A DNA stretch of 64,000 nt from QZLE01 sp033852135 (GCA_033852135.1 JAWSVB010000014.1:1-64000); one strand, 5' to 3'. Positions 25,655 through 33,793 are shown, counted from the first letter of the stretch. Translations and numbers: made by a program. The notes: generated from the sequence alone by a model not told the origin.

Positions 25655-26008
25655 TTATTTCTTCAGCAAATCTTTGAGATTGGCAAATGGATTGTGCGTA
25701 GCGACAGATTCAGGTTTATCCTCTCCTGGATTACCAGTTGAATTCATAAATTTCATGTGTTCCTCTTCATGGCAGTAGGTACAAAGTAACTCCCAATTAC
25801 TGCCGTCAGCTGGATTATCATCATGGTCGCAGTTTTTGTGGTGTACCTCCAGCTCAGTTAAGTTGCTGCGTTCAAATGCGCGTGAACAGCGGCCACAAAC
25901 CCACGGGAATAATTTGAGAGCCTGCTCTCTATACCCTTTGGCACGTAAATCGGCATTCTGCCGGGCTTCAAGAACCACATTATCCAGTTTACTGCTGTCT
26001 TTAGTCAT
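25655..26008 (-). CDS. yajD: YajD-like HNH nuclease
   Basis: 117-residue HNH protein with two Cys pairs for a structural zinc (CGRCSRAF and CTYCHEEEH). The HNH core is TELEVHHKNCDHDDNPADGS then NWELLCTYC. E. coli YajD is the namesake; its cellular role is unknown. The C-terminus has a short low-complexity linker and HNPFANLKDLLKK. Convergent with the methyltransferase gene, 40 bp apart. Confidence 0.9.
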   Translation of the reverse strand: MTKDSSKLDNVVLEARQNADLRAKGYREQALKLFPWVCGRCSRAFERSNLTELEVHHKNCDHDDNPADGSNWELLCTYCHEEEHMKFMNSTGNPGEDKPESVATHNPFANLKDLLKK

Positions 26009-26192
26009 GCTTTGCCTTTTTTAAATTGAAGAATCATTAAATTTAATATTTTAATACCTACACAAAGAGGCGATTAAGTCTGTTTACTGTTAACAATTAT
26101 AAACCATAAAAAGTACTAAAATATAATTTCAATGTTGACACAATTATTCATCAGAGTAATATACGCCGAAATTTCACATCAACTCATATGTT

Positions 26193-26301
26193 AGGAGGTA
26201 ATCAATGCAAAAACAGGTAAACAAAATATAAAACCTCCCCAGAAAAAATTCTGATTGGGAGGCTCAGCCTTCTAATCACAAGACCCTGATTAGCTTTGGC
26301 T
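26193..26301 (+). promoter_or_regulatory. Candidate attenuation leader of rtcB
   Basis: Three possible pairings compete. (a) CCTCCC (26234-26239) pairs with GGGAGG (26257-26262), but its CCTCC can also pair with the leader's AGGAGG at 26193-26198. (b) AGCC..CTAATC (26266-26277) pairs with GATTAG..GGCT (26288-26301). (c) The latter overlaps the 5' arm and loop of the terminator at 26283. The order leader ORF, hairpin, anti-terminator, terminator is that of a translation- or ligand-controlled attenuator. Confidence 0.5.
26205..26231 (+). CDS. Putative 8-codon leader peptide ahead of rtcB
   Basis: ATG at 26205 follows a perfect AGGAGG (26193-26198) and encodes MQKQVNKI then TAA. It ends 3 bp before the first hairpin of the rtcB leader. 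Such a good ribosome-binding site on such a short frame suggests a regulatory role. Alternatively the purine tract is only part of an RNA structure. Confidence 0.45.
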   Translation: MQKQVNKI

Positions 26302-26316
26302 GTCAGGGTTTTTTTA
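26283..26316 (+). terminator. Intrinsic terminator upstream of rtcB (attenuator)
   Basis: Stem ACCCTGA (26283-26289) / TCAGGGT (26303-26309) followed by a T-run to 26315, 23 bp before the rtcB start and after no other full gene on this strand. Confidence 0.75.
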
Positions 26317-26338
26317 TGGGTCAGAATTAGGAATTATT

Positions 26339-27532
26339 ATGCCAGTTTATATGGAACTAAATAAGGGGGAAGTTCCGGTAAAAATTTACACTGATGAGAT
26401 TGAATCAGAAGCGATAGATCAACTTATCAAGGTATCTCAATTACCGTTCATTCACTCACATATCGCAGCAATGCCTGATGTGCATAGCGGCAAAGGTGCG
26501 ACGATAGGAAGTATTATCCCAACAAAAGGAGCGATTATACCTGCTGCTGTTGGCGTGGATATTGGATGCGGAATGCAGGCTGTTAGGCTTAACATGAAGC
26601 GTAAATACCTGCCTAAGAAGCTTGCTAAGTTGCGTGCCTCGATCGAGGATCTTGTACCAATTGGGTTTACTATGAACCAACCGGGAAATGCGCATAAAAA
26701 AGCGTGTAAGGATCTTGATGCAAGGCTAGATGCGATAGTAAAAAAGCACCCAGAATTGATGAAGATGGTAAAAAATCTTCCGCAAACTTGGGTTTGCCAA
26801 ATGGGTACCTTAGGTGGTGGTAACCACTTTATAGAGGTGTGTATTGACCAGCAAGATTCAGTTTGGATTATGCTGCATACAGGGAGTCGCGGCCTTGGTA
26901 ATGCAATGGGGAGATATTTTATCTCTCTTGCCAAGCGCAATATGCCTGCGGAAGTAAATCTGCCAAATAAAGATCTAGCTTACTTTACCGAAGGGACAGA
27001 GCTTTTTGATGATTATGTTGAGACAGTTTTATGGGCTCAGGATTATGCCAAAACCAATCGAGACGTAATTATGCAAGAGGTACTGTCAGCTGTTGATAAG
27101 AGCTCATCCTATCACCAATTAAAAAGTAGCATTATTGACTGCCATCATAACTATGTGGCGCAGGAGACCCACTTTGGTGAAAAGGTTTTTGTTACTCGTA
27201 AAGGTGCAATTCGCGCTGCTAAAGGTGAGGTTGGAATTATCCCCGGTAGCATGGGGGCAAAGTCTTTTATTGTAGAAGGGATAGGCAACGAGGATTCTTT
27301 TCAATCATGCTCCCATGGAGCAGGTAGAAAGATGAGCCGTAGTAAGGCAAAAAGGTCTTTCACCAAAAAGGATCTTGAAGCACAAACCAAAGGTATTGAA
27401 TGCCGTAAGGACAAAGATGTTTTAGATGAGATTCCAAGCGCATATAAAAATATCGATTCGGTGATGAAGAAACAAAGCGACTTGGTTGAAATCAAATACA
27501 CCTTAAAGCAGGTTATTTGTATTAAAGGGTAA
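26339..27532 (+). CDS. rtcB: RNA-splicing ligase RtcB
   Basis: GTP- and Mn-dependent ligase joining RNA 2',3'-cyclic phosphate (3'-phosphate) ends to 5'-OH ends in tRNA and RNA repair. The guanylylated His is His326 in SCSHGAGR. Metal ligands are in VDIGCGMQ (Asp74, Cys77), GGGNHF (His163), the MLHTGSRG block (His180) and DCHHNY. A length of 397 residues is normal for the short bacterial form. No rtcA, rtcR or prfH is next to it, so the usual sigma-54/RtcR control is not evident; instead the leader carries an attenuator-like structure. A small basic protein gene follows 42 bp downstream. Confidence 0.95.
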   Translation: MPVYMELNKGEVPVKIYTDEIESEAIDQLIKVSQLPFIHSHIAAMPDVHSGKGATIGSIIPTKGAIIPAAVGVDIGCGMQAVRLNMKRKYLPKKLAKLRASIEDLVPIGFTMNQPGNAHKKACKDLDARLDAIVKKHPELMKMVKNLPQTWVCQMGTLGGGNHFIEVCIDQQDSVWIMLHTGSRGLGNAMGRYFISLAKRNMPAEVNLPNKDLAYFTEGTELFDDYVETVLWAQDYAKTNRDVIMQEVLSAVDKSSSYHQLKSSIIDCHHNYVAQETHFGEKVFVTRKGAIRAAKGEVGIIPGSMGAKSFIVEGIGNEDSFQSCSHGAGRKMSRSKAKRSFTKKDLEAQTKGIECRKDKDVLDEIPSAYKNIDSVMKKQSDLVEIKYTLKQVICIKG

Positions 27533-27574
27533 GTTAACAAATATACAACCAACAAAAAACCAAAAGGAAAGACA

Positions 27575-27829
27575 ATGAAATATAGAAACCATGTAGCGCA
27601 AAACCCATTGCTTAGAAAGGGTGGGGCGCATCAAAAATCACGCAGTTCGCAGCGTTCTAGCAACAGGCGCAAGCTTAACTCATATCTTGATGAATGGTAT
27701 GAAGATGAGCATAACGAAAAAAGCGATAATAAAGGGATTAAAGAGGAGCAGGATAGCTCCTCTTTTTTTGCCATTTATTTAGCTAATTCTTCATATGATA
27801 GCTACATAAAAAATCTGCTTATTTCGTAG
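27575..27829 (+). CDS. Small basic protein in the rtcB operon, C-terminus uncertain
   Basis: As annotated, 84 residues. The first ~50 are strongly basic then acidic (RNHVAQNPLLRKGG, HQKSRSSQRSSNRRKLN, DEWYEDEHNEK) and look like a conserved RNA- or ribosome-associated small protein, which I do not recognise. AAAGGAAAG precedes the ATG. The last third translates through a perfect terminator hairpin (27740-27769) and is probably not native. One extra A in the A6 run at 27717-27722 would give a stop (CGATAA) just before the hairpin and a protein of ~50 residues. Either an indel extended the frame or slippage occurs there. Confidence 0.65.
   Translation: MKYRNHVAQNPLLRKGGAHQKSRSSQRSSNRRKLNSYLDEWYEDEHNEKSDNKGIKEEQDSSSFFAIYLANSSYDSYIKNLLIS
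27740..27769 (+). terminator. Rho-independent terminator of the rtcB operon
   Basis: A perfect 10-bp stem (AAAGAGGAGC / GCTCCTCTTT), 6-nt loop and T7. It lies inside the reading frame of the small basic protein. Confidence 0.9.
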
Positions 27830-27942
27830 GTAATAAAGGTTTTATATTAGATTGCTACATTAAAATAATATTGTATTGATTATAAAAAAAATGTAGATTC
27901 AAAGCATATGGGCGTTCACGATAAACGAATTATTATATAAAG
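27820..27942 (+). repeat. ~125-bp intergenic repeat, copy 3
   Basis: Aligns with copies 1 and 2: TCGTAGGTAATAAAGG, TTGCTACATTAAAATAATAT, TTGTATTGATTATAAAAAAA, ATGTAGATTCAAAGCATATG, GGCGTTCACGATAAACGAAT. It precedes a DUF6622 gene by ~60 bp. Confidence 0.7.
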
Positions 27943-28003
27943 ATTTAGATTCCATTTTAACTCCTAATTATTGATAGATATTTAGTTACTAATTGAGAAA
28001 AAT

Positions 28004-28492
28004 ATGTTGATTCAAATATTAAAGCACACACCAATTTGGGTATTTTGCCTTTTCTTTATTCTGCTGTCTCTAGGGTTTTTACAAAGTAAAACTAGAACGG
28101 TCAATAGACGCAGAGTTATTACTATCCCTTGTGCCATGTTGGTCTTATCATTTTTTGGCGTTATTTCAGCATTTGGTCCAATATATGCTGGGCTACTTGC
28201 TTGGTTTATAGGTATAACTGCTGCCAGTTGGTTAGGTTTTAAGCTTGGGATCATTAAAGGGGTCACCTATTCAAAGGAAAACCAGACTTTTTTAATCCCA
28301 GGTAGCTGGATACCATTTATATTAATGATGGCTCTATTTTTTACAAAATACGCGGTTAATGTGTTGCTAGCCCTACAGCTTACTATTGTGCAAAGCGCAG
28401 AGTTTATTGCTGTGGTTAGTTGCCTTTACGGGTGCTTCAGTGGATTATTTTTTTCTCGCTTATTAGTTATAAGAAGAGCGATTAATAAATAG
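28004..28492 (+). CDS. DUF6622-like membrane protein
   Basis: 162 residues, four to five hydrophobic segments. The N-terminus MLIQILKHTPIWVFCLFFIL and the following Arg-rich turn (KTRTVNRRRVITIPCAM) are characteristic of a widespread family of small inner-membrane proteins (DUF6622). Its function is unknown. A monocistronic gene preceded by repeat copy 3 and followed by ~135 bp of AT-rich DNA. Confidence 0.78.
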   Translation: MLIQILKHTPIWVFCLFFILLSLGFLQSKTRTVNRRRVITIPCAMLVLSFFGVISAFGPIYAGLLAWFIGITAASWLGFKLGIIKGVTYSKENQTFLIPGSWIPFILMMALFFTKYAVNVLLALQLTIVQSAEFIAVVSCLYGCFSGLFFSRLLVIRRAINK

Positions 28493-28626
28493 ATATAAGT
28501 AATGCCCAATATCAGCTTAAGCCATTTTGTATCAGGAAATAAATATTTAAACCACGAGCGTTAACAACAGGTGGTGCTTGGTATAGAAACTTTACTACTT
28601 ACTGCAATTAATAGGAGAAACAGATA

Positions 28627-29061
28627 GTGAAAACACTAGCAACGATAGCGGCTACTTTTGTAATAGGGGTAGCTTCAACACATATCTACGCCGGAGAATA
28701 TAACTTTAAACCTGGATTGTGGGAAACAACCACAACAATAGAGGTAAAAGGTGTTCCTGCTAATATGGCAGCAATGATGAAAGTTCCACCTCAAACTGAG
28801 CAGGAATGTATTAAAAGCACAGATCCCATATTTGAATCTGATGAAGAGTGTAAGTTTAAAAAAACACGTGTTAGTGCAAATAAAATACTGGTTGATGTTA
28901 CATGCACTGAATCAGAAATGGTGATGAAAGGAAAAGGTGAGATGAACTTCAACGGAAAAACTACATCTGGCTGGTTTGAAATGAAAGTACCCCAAGGACC
29001 AGCAGGTCCAATGAAAATGAAAAACAAATTTGAAGGTAAGTATCTAGGGCCTTGTAAATAG
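28627..29061 (+). CDS. DUF3617 exported protein
   Basis: 144 residues from a GTG start with AGGAGA 10 bp upstream. It has a signal peptide (cleavage after HIYA) and a DUF3617 domain: FKPGLWETTTTIEV at the start, QECIKSTDP, and paired Cys (EECKF, VTCTE) with a final GPCK. Such proteins are periplasmic with a beta-sandwich-like fold, and their function is unknown. A Met-rich stretch (NMAAMMKVP) is present. It stands alone in the accessory zone. Confidence 0.88.
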   Translation: MKTLATIAATFVIGVASTHIYAGEYNFKPGLWETTTTIEVKGVPANMAAMMKVPPQTEQECIKSTDPIFESDEECKFKKTRVSANKILVDVTCTESEMVMKGKGEMNFNGKTTSGWFEMKVPQGPAGPMKMKNKFEGKYLGPCK

Positions 29062-29160
29062 ATATCAAATGTTTCCATTAAAGTTCAGTGCGATTCTGCG
29101 CTGAACTTGAAGTTAAGCCTTACTTATTTATCCACTTATTTAAACCTCATAAGGTAAAAC

Positions 29161-29544
29161 ATGATCCAAATTTACGGTATTAAAGAAAATCTAAACCCAA
29201 TTAAGGCAAAACTGTCTGATGTAATCAATCTGTGTATGGTTGATGCTTTATCGTTTCCTGATAATAAGCGTGCACATAGATTTATTCCTATGGAAAAAGA
29301 AGATTACTTTTATCCAGAGGGCCGTTCTGATGCATATATGGTAATTGAAATTTCACTAATGAGTGGCCGTTCAGTTGAGGCAAAGAAAAATCTTATCCAT
29401 TTGCTATTTCAACGTATTGAATCAACCCTTGGTATTGCTCCTATAGATGTTGAAATTACAATCTCTGAATCACCGGCAAGTAATTGGGGCTTTAGAGGTA
29501 TTACTGGTGATGAAGCAAAATTGAATTATAAGGTAGATGTATAG
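29161..29544 (+). CDS. Tautomerase-family protein (Tautomerase_2)
   Basis: 127 residues of the tautomerase superfamily, PF14552 type. It has conserved KRAHRFIPMEKEDYFYPEGRS, the GRSVEAKKNLIHLLF helix and a C-terminal SNWGFRG...GDEAKLNYKVDV. The catalytic N-terminal Pro typical of 4-oxalocrotonate tautomerases is absent (the protein begins Met-Ile-Gln-Ile), which I recall as normal in this branch. A tautomerase reaction should therefore not be assumed. A palindrome (29083-29106) lies in the preceding gap. Confidence 0.85.
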   Translation: MIQIYGIKENLNPIKAKLSDVINLCMVDALSFPDNKRAHRFIPMEKEDYFYPEGRSDAYMVIEISLMSGRSVEAKKNLIHLLFQRIESTLGIAPIDVEITISESPASNWGFRGITGDEAKLNYKVDV

Positions 29545-29564
29545 TAAGTATATTTATTATGTGA

Positions 29565-30335
29565 TTAATAATCTTGATAACGATCCATTATTAAATCGTA
29601 TGTACCATTTTCACGTATTATTTTAAGGCCTTGGTTAAAGTCATCACGAATCTTTTCTAACTTAAAAACAAAAGAATATTTTGTTGGAGGAAAGATTGTA
29701 TGCATTTTTACTTTGCGCCTTTGCTCCTCAGGTAATAACTTTGCTTTGCCTAGCGCATTTCTTAAGTGGAATAAAAAAACTCTTTTATCCGAAATCAACA
29801 CATCTACCCGTTTTTTCAATAGGATAACAGCATGTAAACTTTGGTCTGAGATCTCAAGATAATTTTTATTTTCTGTTGCAACCTGTGCGAACTCATCCCC
29901 GAGAAACTTTGAAGCATTTTGAAAAGCTAGAACAGTAAACTTGCTATCTTTCAGGTCAATAATGTTATTAATAGAAAAATTATTATCTTCTAAACTAATT
30001 GCTACATTCTGAAATGATATGACATCATCACTGTAATACCCCAAAAGCAGTGAATCTTTTTTTACATTAATTGCGCCATCTAATTTACCCTCTTCAAAGA
30101 ATGATAATGTTCGAACATTAGGTAAATATCTAATCTTTACTGTATGGCCTTTTATCGCGAAAGCTGCTCTCAATATATCTATTTCAATACCTGAATCGCT
30201 ATCCTGGATAACATATGGAGGCAGGGAAAATCCAACCCCTATAGTTATCTCATCGGCTAATACGGTGTTTATAAATAACATATTGAGCACAAATAAAAGT
30301 GAATAAGATATAGACATGGCTTTTGTTCTAATCAT
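29565..30335 (-). CDS. Periplasmic solute-binding protein, SBP family 3
   Basis: 256 residues with a signal peptide (cleavage near TVLA) and the SBP_bac_3 fold: ITIGVGFSLPPYVI...GIEIDILRAAF, LPNVRTLSFFEEGKLDGAI, then VLISDKRVFLFHL and IRENGTYDLIMDRYQ. It is an orphan without transporter genes, and more distant from the pair at 2.3-4.2 kb than those are from each other. It may bind an amino-acid-like ligand for sensing or uptake with a partner elsewhere. The start follows AAGGAA. Confidence 0.85.
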   Translation of the reverse strand: MIRTKAMSISYSLLFVLNMLFINTVLADEITIGVGFSLPPYVIQDSDSGIEIDILRAAFAIKGHTVKIRYLPNVRTLSFFEEGKLDGAINVKKDSLLLGYYSDDVISFQNVAISLEDNNFSINNIIDLKDSKFTVLAFQNASKFLGDEFAQVATENKNYLEISDQSLHAVILLKKRVDVLISDKRVFLFHLRNALGKAKLLPEEQRRKVKMHTIFPPTKYSFVFKLEKIRDDFNQGLKIIRENGTYDLIMDRYQDY

Positions 30336-30526
30336 TCACTTTTCCTTAGGTGCAGGTCGAATTGATTGTTGTAATGCTAGTATTAAATATAGCGCAAAAA
30401 AGTTTGAAATGCCTTGTTAACAATAAGTTAAAGATGGTGCTTTAAAAAAATATTTGGATTGTTAACTAGTGTAATGAATGGATTTGTTGCGTAGGGGAAG
30501 ATAAATATAAAGAGGGGGCGTGAACT

Positions 30527-30564
30527 AATAAGGCAAGTATCAATTAAAAGATATTTGCCTTATT
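30527..30564 (-). terminator. Long hairpin downstream of the chemoreceptor gene
   Basis: Stem AATAAGGCAA / TTGCCTTATT extended by TATC/GATA, 48 bp beyond the stop of the CZB chemoreceptor gene. No strong T-run, so termination is probable rather than certain. Confidence 0.5.
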
Positions 30565-30611
30565 AAGATATATACCAGGAGTGGATAAAATTAAATCAAT
30601 ATATGGTCAGA

Positions 30612-31715
30612 CTATTTGCAGGCCTGAGCTTCTTGGTTAACTTTATCTAGTATTGCAAAAACTTCTAAGCTATTTTCTTCAATTACTTTGAAAGCATTAA
30701 ATAGAGCAGTGTAATCTAACGGTTTCTTGTCAATTAACTCAAATACGCTGTGTGTGCCGTTATGTACAACAGAATGAGGACGATCTAATAATTTAAATGA
30801 TGGATTAGATGAGAAGAATTCCTTTCCATCCCCTTCAAAATACCATTTGCCCAGGCGGCAATTATGATGGTCAACAAAGTCGAAAGCAGGTTTCTTTTTA
30901 TTTACTGAAAGGTAAGTATTGGTTTTCCAAAGTAAGTGGTCAAGCTTTGCTAAACTCATAAATACTGTATCCGATACATTTGCAATATCAGAGAAATGAG
31001 CAGCTACTTCTTCATTAATATTTTTTACACCACTTTGCAGATTCTCAGATACTTCGCTTATGTTAGTAACTGTACTCCACACTGTTTGAGAATCAGTTGA
31101 TACCGACGAAACATCCCCTTGCATCGCTACAATTACATCATTAGTTTCAGTAATTGCTAACTGTGTTTTATCTGCAAGCCCACGTACTTCCTCAGCAACT
31201 ACAGCAAAACCTCTTCCTTGTTCTCCTGCCCTGGCTGCTTCAATTGCCGCATTCAAAGCAAGTAAATTAGTTTGTTCAGCAATGCCCTTAATCAAGTTAA
31301 GAATAGAGCTTATCTCTTCAGCCCTAGCTGACATAGATTCAACTGACTGACTTGATTGCTGGGCTACCGATTCTAGCCCCTTAAGCCCAGAGCTCATATC
31401 AGCGATCTGCTGATTAAGAGAGGTAAAGTCACTTTGAATAGAGCCGATACACTGTAGTATGTGTTTGGCAGAATTTACTGAATCAGCTAGATTTTGCTGG
31501 ATATCAGTTAAGCAAATTTTGCTGTTATCATTCTGATATCCCATGAGTTTATTAAGTTGTTCTTCTTTAGGATTAACTTGGGATAAATTTTGCAGCTGCT
31601 GTTTAGTTTTATCCAGTTCATCTTTGAGAGCAGAGTTTTCTGATTTTAGAGTTGAGTTTTCATGTTTAAGCTTTTCAAGCTCTATCTTTGTTTTTCCAAA
31701 ATCAAATAAACTCAT
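30612..31715 (-). CDS. Soluble methyl-accepting chemotaxis protein with zinc-binding CZB domain
   Basis: No membrane segment. The N-terminal coiled coil (~8-45) is followed by a receptor signalling domain with the hairpin tip LIKGIAEQTNLLALNAAIEA and ARAGEQGRGFAVVAEEVRGL. The C-terminal CZB domain (~270-360) carries the zinc ligands His and Cys in DHHNCRLGKWYFEG plus the later His pair (RPHSVVHNGTHSV). CZB receptors such as TlpD sense zinc- and redox-linked signals such as hypochlorous acid. No other chemotaxis genes are adjacent, so it probably docks to a remote CheA/CheW array. Confidence 0.92.
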   Translation of the reverse strand: MSLFDFGKTKIELEKLKHENSTLKSENSALKDELDKTKQQLQNLSQVNPKEEQLNKLMGYQNDNSKICLTDIQQNLADSVNSAKHILQCIGSIQSDFTSLNQQIADMSSGLKGLESVAQQSSQSVESMSARAEEISSILNLIKGIAEQTNLLALNAAIEAARAGEQGRGFAVVAEEVRGLADKTQLAITETNDVIVAMQGDVSSVSTDSQTVWSTVTNISEVSENLQSGVKNINEEVAAHFSDIANVSDTVFMSLAKLDHLLWKTNTYLSVNKKKPAFDFVDHHNCRLGKWYFEGDGKEFFSSNPSFKLLDRPHSVVHNGTHSVFELIDKKPLDYTALFNAFKVIEENSLEVFAILDKVNQEAQACK

Positions 31716-31880
31716 AGCTACTCCAATTATTATTATAAAATAAATTTCCTATTAGCTTTTCTTATATGGACTCTTTATTTTTTAATAGAAAGCTAGGCAT
31801 TATGATTATAGGATAAAATAATAATAACTCTACATAATAGTAATGAAGGCAAAATTCTTAATTAAGCTAAGGAAACACAA

Positions 31881-32171
31881 ATGACAAAATTAACAATCAT
31901 CGCGAACATAACTGCTAAAGAAGGCAAAATTGATTTAGTTAAATCTGAGCTTATAAAATTAATTGATGTAACTCGTGCTGAAGATGGGTGTATAAATTAT
32001 GATTTGCATCAGGATATTCAAAACCCAGCTCACTTTATGTTTTACGAAAACTGGGAGACTCGTGAGCTTTGGGAAAAGCATATGGGTAACCAGCACCTAA
32101 AAGATTACTTGGCTGCCACAGATGGAGCAGTTGCAGAATTCACAGTTAATGAGATGACAGAAGTATTGTAG
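31881..32171 (+). CDS. Antibiotic biosynthesis monooxygenase (ABM/YgiN)-like protein
   Basis: 96-residue ferredoxin-like alpha-beta barrel of the ABM family. It has LTIIANITAKEGKIDLVKSE, the RAEDGCINYDLHQD block and FMFYENWETRELWEKHMGNQH. Members act as dimers on quinols, haem or polyketides without cofactors; YgiN is a quinol monooxygenase. The specific substrate is not evident. It is a single gene with AAGGAAAC upstream. Confidence 0.9.
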   Translation: MTKLTIIANITAKEGKIDLVKSELIKLIDVTRAEDGCINYDLHQDIQNPAHFMFYENWETRELWEKHMGNQHLKDYLAATDGAVAEFTVNEMTEVL

Positions 32172-32347
32172 TTTGATTATCTCTAAATAGTTGCAAATAC
32201 ACCTGGATGTAAACGCTCTGTTTTTATATAAATAACAGAGCTATGCCAGATGCAGCTATCTCATGTATGCTTTTAATTATGTAAAGAGTTTTGTCTGGAT
32301 ATAGGTGGTATATATCTGTTCGTAAATATATTAAAGATGGGGTTTAA

Positions 32348-32824
32348 ATGTTTAGTAATAGATCTTTTATAGAAAAAGATGCAGGCATTATTGTAGAGTT
32401 TCCACAGTCGAAAGATGAGCTTTTTTATATGTTTCCAAAAGCTGACTTTCCTCTACAACCTGAAACTCTTATCAAACAATCAAAATTACGATTTTCTCCG
32501 ACCGTCGTATTATTTAATGATGATGTGGTAGGTTATGGAAATTTTATATGCGTTAAGTATGGGGATTTTTGTTCGATTGGTAATATAGTTGTAAACCCGC
32601 TACTACGTAGAACAGGTATTGCTACTTATCTTATTGGAACCATGTTGGGAATGGCCTTTAAAAAGCAAAATGCTAAATATGTACAAATTTCATGTTTTAG
32701 TCAGAATACCAGTGGTTTGCTTTTGTATAAGAAGCTTGGCTTTGCATCTTATGAAATTGAATCAAGAGAGAAGCATAATGGTAAGCAGGTTGATCTAATT
32801 CATATGCGTAGATATATGGCATAG
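32348..32824 (+). CDS. GNAT-family N-acetyltransferase
   Basis: 158 residues with the GNAT core: strand IGNIVVNPLLRR, then the acetyl-CoA pyrophosphate loop RRTGIATYLIG, and the later FSQNTSGLLLYKKLGFASYE motif. The N-terminal ~60 residues (FSNRSFIEKDAG... FPQSKDELFYMFPKADFPL) are as in GNATs of the YjcF/RimI-like group. The substrate is unknown. A monocistronic gene. Confidence 0.9.
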   Translation: MFSNRSFIEKDAGIIVEFPQSKDELFYMFPKADFPLQPETLIKQSKLRFSPTVVLFNDDVVGYGNFICVKYGDFCSIGNIVVNPLLRRTGIATYLIGTMLGMAFKKQNAKYVQISCFSQNTSGLLLYKKLGFASYEIESREKHNGKQVDLIHMRRYMA

Positions 32825-32928
32825 TTTATTCAAAGTTACACACAACAAAAAAGTGAGGGTGATTTTTTTGGTTGTAACTATCGATTATGTAATAATCGTA
32901 CGATGTTAAATTTATACAAGGACAAGAA

Positions 32929-33366
32929 ATGAGAACAATAGGGAATATACTCTGGTTTATATTAGGTGGATTTGTAATGGGGTTGGCTTGGTGTTTTTTT
33001 GGGCTTATAGCGTATATAAGTATTGTCGGTATACCATGGGGAAGATCTTGTTTTGTTATAGCCGGTTTTTCATTTTTTCCATTTGGAAAAGAAGCTATAT
33101 CTCGTGATGAATTAACCCAGACTAAAGATATAGGAACAAGTGGTTTTGGAACCTTGGGTAATATCATTTGGTTTGTTTTTGCTGGCTTGTGGTTAGCGAT
33201 AGGGCATATATTATCTGCAGTAGCATGTTTTATTACAATTATTGGTATCCCTTTTGGGTTGCAACACTTAAAACTTGCAGGGGTTTCTTTAGCTCCTATT
33301 GGTAAAACAGTAGTTACTAAAGAAGTTGCAGCAGCTGCTCGTATTGCGAATATAGTAAAACCGTAG
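32929..33366 (+). CDS. yccF: YccF-domain inner-membrane protein
   Basis: 145 residues made of two copies of the YccF repeat: GNILWFILGGFVMGLAWCFF...GIPWGRSCF and GNIIWFVFAGLWLAIGHILS...GIPFGLQHLKLAGVSLAPIG. It has four membrane segments in all. E. coli YccF is similar in size. Function unknown. AAGGACAAG lies upstream. Confidence 0.92.
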   Translation: MRTIGNILWFILGGFVMGLAWCFFGLIAYISIVGIPWGRSCFVIAGFSFFPFGKEAISRDELTQTKDIGTSGFGTLGNIIWFVFAGLWLAIGHILSAVACFITIIGIPFGLQHLKLAGVSLAPIGKTVVTKEVAAAARIANIVKP

Positions 33367-33454
33367 TATTTCCTAAGTTGCTAGTTGGCGCTACAATAAC
33401 GCCATCTTGGTATTATGTTTTAATATAATTGTTATCTACTTTATGGGGTTTTTA

Positions 33455-33793
33455 ATGAAAAAAATTATTATTTTTTTATTCTTATCAGTTGTGATGTCTA
33501 ATTTGGTTCATGCTAAGTCAATAAACATGAATGATTTAACTTGTGAAAAATATTTCTCTCTCTTATTAAAGTTTAAAGCTCAGGAAAATAATGGGAAAAA
33601 GGAAAAGGTAAAACTAAAATCTACATCGATATTATCCTGGTTATATGGTTATGCAGCAGCACAAAATAACTCTACTTCATACGATGGCAGTGAGTTTAAG
33701 AAGGTGATGAAAAAGACTTCTGCTAAATGCAAAGAAAACTTAAATGAAAAAATTACAGTTGTAGTTTCAGAAGCATTTAAAGAGTTAAAGTAA
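33455..33793 (+). CDS. Small exported HdeA/HdeB-like protein
   Basis: The start at 33455 is preferred to an upstream in-frame start at 33407, because the product then begins with a normal signal peptide (MKKIIIFLFLSVVMSNLVHA). The mature ~92 residues have DLTCEKYFSLL, SWLYGYAAAQN and a second Cys in SAKCKENLNEK. This two-Cys, WLxGY pattern is that of HdeA/HdeB-type periplasmic acid chaperones and relatives. Similarity is judged by pattern only, so a chaperone role is a suggestion. Confidence 0.7.
   Translation: MKKIIIFLFLSVVMSNLVHAKSINMNDLTCEKYFSLLLKFKAQENNGKKEKVKLKSTSILSWLYGYAAAQNNSTSYDGSEFKKVMKKTSAKCKENLNEKITVVVSEAFKELK

Noticed and set aside
20354..33000. Possible integron cassette array (same-strand small genes, GTTRRRY-like cores before starts at ~20549, 22983, 24244, 29111)
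   Set aside because: GTTRRRY is frequent by chance in AT-rich DNA, full attC R''-L''-L'-R' symmetry could not be shown, no integrase is present, and several genes are on the minus strand. An attC model search would decide.
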